From positions 1-7,909 of the forward strand of contig DASRVZ010000075.1 of the NCBI GenBank assembly GCA_035654835.1: a stretch of 7,909 nucleotides of DNA, given 5' to 3'. Position numbers and translations under genes: made by a program. Each line of letters opens with the position of its first letter. The stretch's first letter is position 1. Of this stretch, positions 6,449 through 7,909 are shown piece by piece. Source of the stretch: UBA4719 sp035654835 (GTDB taxonomy: Bacteria > Actinomycetota > Actinomycetes > Actinomycetales > Dermatophilaceae). The notes beneath the pieces are model-generated. The model made no database searches. It was not told the DNA's origin and saw only the letters and a list, made by a program, of their open reading frames with translations.

Positions 6449-6454
6449 TAGAGT
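6449..6454 (+). promoter_or_regulatory. candidate -10 box for a leaderless TfoX-like mRNA
   Basis: TAGAGT matches TANNNT and is followed by six bases (CGGGCC) and the ATG at 6461, the same geometry as at icmA. There is no Shine-Dalgarno. No recognisable -35 box is seen because the upstream hairpin fills that position. Confidence 0.45.
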
Positions 6455-6460
6455 CGGGCC

Positions 6461-6805
6461 ATGACGGAACCACCGAAGATGGCCCAGCCCACCGAGGCCG
6501 GCCGCGCGCGGTTCGACCTGCTCGTCGACGAGCTCAAGAACGAGCTGGACATTGTCGGCGCCTCCATGTTCGGCATGCCTTCCATCAAGCGCCGGGGCGG
6601 GAAGGCGTTCGCGGGTCTCTACGGTGATGACATGGTGTTCAAGCTGGCGGGTGATGCGCATGCAAGCGCCTTGGCCCTCGCCGGCGCGCACCTGTTCGAG
6701 CCGATGGCCGGCCGCCCCATGAAGGCTTGGGTCCAGGTGCCGCCGACCCATGAGACGCAGTGGGCAGATCTTGCACGCAAGGCAGAGGCCGGCCTTGACG
6801 GCTGA
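6461..6805 (+). CDS. TfoX/Sxy N-terminal-domain protein
   Basis: The 114-residue protein corresponds to a stand-alone TfoX_N domain. The family core is visible as MFGMPSIKRRGGKAFAGLY (36-54), then DDMVFKLAG (56-64) and a C-terminal part with MAGRPMKAWVQVPP (82-95), which ends in a helix. The C-terminal TfoX_C domain present in gammaproteobacterial Sxy is absent, so a role as competence regulator should not be assumed; stand-alone TfoX_N proteins are of unknown function. No signal peptide or membrane segment is present. It opens a cluster with the DUF1801-like and Nudix genes, the first gap being 35 bp. Confidence 0.82.
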   Translation: MTEPPKMAQPTEAGRARFDLLVDELKNELDIVGASMFGMPSIKRRGGKAFAGLYGDDMVFKLAGDAHASALALAGAHLFEPMAGRPMKAWVQVPPTHETQWADLARKAEAGLDG

Positions 6806-6827
6806 GGCCAGGACAAGCATGGGCGAG

Positions 6828-6833
6828 AAGGAG
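6828..6833 (+). promoter_or_regulatory. ribosome-binding site fixing the DUF1801-like start
   Basis: AAGGAG is a strong Shine-Dalgarno match placed 7 bases before the GTG at 6841. Unlike icmA and the TfoX-like gene, this internal cluster gene is therefore led by a conventional ribosome site. Confidence 0.6.
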
Positions 6834-6840
6834 ACGAAGG

Positions 6841-7311
6841 GTGCCTGATCTGGGGCCGGTCTTTGTGGAGCTGCGTCGACGAATGTCGTTGCACGAGGAC
6901 GTGTTTCGTCGCTCAGTCAATCCGACCGACGCCGGCGGTCCGGGGGCGCACAAGGCGAAGGATCCCGATCCCGAGACGTCGTATCTGCTGTTGGGTGCCG
7001 CCACAGAGAAGTACCCCGATGGGTTGATGTTCGGAGCGGTCAAGATCGGCAAGCGCTATGTCAGCTATCACCTGATGTCTGTCTACCTGCTGCCAGACCT
7101 GCTCGCGGCGATGTCGCCCCGTCTTCGCCAGCGGATGCAGGGAAAGTCGTGCTTCAACTTCACCAAGGTTGATGCGGAGCTGTTCGACGAGCTATCGGTG
7201 ATCACCGCCAAGGGCCGAGAGATGTACGCAGCCCAAGGCTGGCTCGCGACCTCGACGGCGGGACAGATTCGCGAGTCAGAAACCAGGCATCGATCGTCCG
7301 AGGGGGGCTGA
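6841..7311 (+). CDS. DUF1801-like small protein (YdhG-type fold)
   Basis: The 156-residue protein starts at GTG behind a strong Shine-Dalgarno sequence. Its centre, MFGAVKIGKRYVSYHLMSVY (63-82), continues into LLPDLLAAMSPRLRQRMQGK and SCFNFTKVDAELFDEL. This resembles the DUF1801/YdhG-like family: a strand pair, the phrase K.Y.S.HLM, and a helix-loop ending in GKSCFNF. Related proteins have been proposed as iron chaperones, but the function is not established. The last 20 or so residues are polar and probably disordered. It lies 35 bp after the TfoX-like gene and its stop is only 16 bp before the Nudix start, so all three are probably cotranscribed. Confidence 0.7.
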   Translation: MPDLGPVFVELRRRMSLHEDVFRRSVNPTDAGGPGAHKAKDPDPETSYLLLGAATEKYPDGLMFGAVKIGKRYVSYHLMSVYLLPDLLAAMSPRLRQRMQGKSCFNFTKVDAELFDELSVITAKGREMYAAQGWLATSTAGQIRESETRHRSSEGG

Positions 7312-7316
7312 TCAGC

Positions 7317-7324
7317 AGGTGATC
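7317..7324 (+). promoter_or_regulatory. ribosome-binding site favouring the Nudix ATG start
   Basis: AGGTGATC is complementary to the 3' end of 16S rRNA, and the ATG at 7328 lies 8 bases after its AGG. It includes the rival GTG start at 7319, which would leave that start without a well-spaced ribosome site. The ATG is therefore preferred. Confidence 0.6.
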
Positions 7325-7327
7325 AAC

Positions 7328-7768
7328 ATGCCGTTGATACCCCCCAGGGTCGCCGCGTATGTCGTTCGACGTCTTGGTGACGGAATCGAGCTGTTGGTGT
7401 TCGACCTCGAGGGCCTACCGGAGATGGGCACCCAGGTGCCTGCCGGCGGCATCCGTTCGACGGAGTCGCGCAGAGAGGCGGCGTTGCGCGAGGTCAAGGA
7501 AGAGACCGGCCTGGATGCTGTGCGCGTTCTAACTGAGCTGGGAGTCGTCGAAAGCCCACATCCGGCGTCGGGGCGGACCAGGCAGACGAGCTACTGGGTT
7601 CTGGAGGCAGCGGAGGAACTGCCGTCCAGGTGGCGTCATGCGGTGGCGTCGGACGAAGAGGATGGCGGCATCGTGTTCCTCTGTCGTTGGGAGCCGCTGC
7701 CGTTGGTCGTTGCGTTGGTGGACCAGCAGGGTTCGTTGCTGAGTCAGCTACCGCTTCTCCTGGGTTAG
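7328..7768 (+). CDS. Nudix hydrolase
   Basis: The protein has 146 residues from the ATG (149 from the upstream GTG at 7319). Counting from the ATG, it carries a complete Nudix box at 40-62: G40, E46, then REVKEETGL (54-62). The two glutamates of the EE pair and the preceding RE ligate the Mg2+ that drives hydrolysis of a nucleoside diphosphate linked to another group. PEMGTQVPAGG, before the box, is typical of the fold. Family members act on oxidised nucleotides, sugar nucleotides, ADP-ribose and others; nothing here fixes the substrate. The gene is the last of the TfoX-DUF1801-Nudix cluster. Its stop is 16 bp from the stop of the convergent transposase fragment, so an insertion may have landed just after it. 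The natural-looking hydrophobic C-terminus gives no sign of truncation. Confidence 0.88.
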   Translation: MPLIPPRVAAYVVRRLGDGIELLVFDLEGLPEMGTQVPAGGIRSTESRREAALREVKEETGLDAVRVLTELGVVESPHPASGRTRQTSYWVLEAAEELPSRWRHAVASDEEDGGIVFLCRWEPLPLVVALVDQQGSLLSQLPLLLG

Positions 7769-7771
7769 CCG

Positions 7772-7909
7772 CAATACCGTTCAATTAGATCACCACGGCC
7801 TGTTCGGGTAGCCGGTTGGGTTGGGGCCAGTTGTGGTGATGGGATCGTTTGACGTGCCATTTGGTGTACTTGCGTTTGACGACGCGGGGGTTGGCGCGAG
7901 GTCTTCGCC
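7772..7909 (-). mobile_element. end of an insertion sequence, cut by the window edge
   Basis: The right edge holds a transposase 3' end on the - strand. Between the Nudix stop (7766-7768) and the transposase stop there are only 16 bases. On the - strand, the bases after the transposase stop read TTGAACGGTATTG, which is a plausible terminal inverted repeat, so the element boundary is probably near 7771-7772. The other end lies outside the window, so the repeat and any target duplication cannot be confirmed. Confidence 0.5.
7785..7909 (-). CDS. transposase C-terminus, partial (probably IS4-family)
   Basis: Reading the - strand from the window edge gives 40 codons and then TAA (7787-7785). The residues include RVVKRKYTKWHVKRSHH followed by NWPQP and end in EQAVVI. 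The basic VVKRK.....KR.HH.WPQP pattern recalls the C-terminal tails of IS4-type (DDE) transposases common in actinobacteria. The DDE catalytic core lies beyond the window. The family call is from memory of this tail and is moderate. The gene converges on the Nudix gene. Confidence 0.6.
   Translation of the reverse strand, partial: RRPRANPRVVKRKYTKWHVKRSHHHNWPQPNRLPEQAVVI

Noticed and set aside
6461..6805. Competence regulator Sxy/TfoX
   Set aside because: Only the N-terminal domain is present and no competence genes are nearby, so the function cannot be transferred from the gammaproteobacterial protein.
1..7909. CRISPR array, tRNA, rRNA or phage attachment site
   Set aside because: I found no regularly spaced repeats, no tRNA T-loop signature with a matching acceptor stem, no rRNA-like sequence and no att-type duplication.

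Overview
The window is GC-rich, densely packed DNA with the gene content of an actinobacterium. Every complete gene lies on the + strand. The pairing of a MarR regulator with an isobutyryl-CoA mutase large subunit, a cysteine-less thioredoxin/TPR protein, and several start codons placed 6-7 bases after a TANNNT-like -10 box (leaderless pattern) all fit Actinobacteria, perhaps Propionibacteriales. That placement is inferred from gene style, not from a database match.

Layout. Bases 1-151 hold no recognisable gene and lead into an N-terminally truncated GNAT acetyltransferase (152-523). A MarR-family regulator (534-1049) and the coenzyme-B12-dependent acyl-CoA mutase large subunit icmA (1131-2900) follow. 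The icmA promoter carries a 22-bp near-perfect palindrome that fills the space between the -35 and -10 boxes. Downstream is a closely spaced group: a two-TM protein with a large external domain (2950-3603), a predicted lipoprotein overlapping it by ATGA (3600-4610), and a redox-dead thioredoxin-fold/TPR protein (4639-5547). Next is a stand-alone alpha/beta-hydrolase esterase (5626-6372), then two hairpins. A second tight cluster follows: TfoX N-domain protein (6461-6805), DUF1801-like protein (6841-7311) and a Nudix hydrolase (7328-7768). The right edge holds the C-terminal 40 codons of a transposase on the - strand (7785-7909), converging on the Nudix gene.

How the genes may work together. 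The clearest functional unit is MarR plus icmA. The mutase has the F/Q active-site pair of butyryl/isobutyryl-CoA mutases, not the Y/R pair of methylmalonyl-CoA mutase, and needs a separately encoded B12-binding small subunit that is not in this window. The membrane protein/lipoprotein pair looks like an uncharacterised envelope module because of its translational coupling. The TfoX-DUF1801-Nudix cluster is probably one transcript, with no known joint function. I found no CRISPR array, no tRNA or rRNA, and no established defence system. The less ordinary parts are the operator architecture, the uncharacterised envelope pair and the two disrupted edges.
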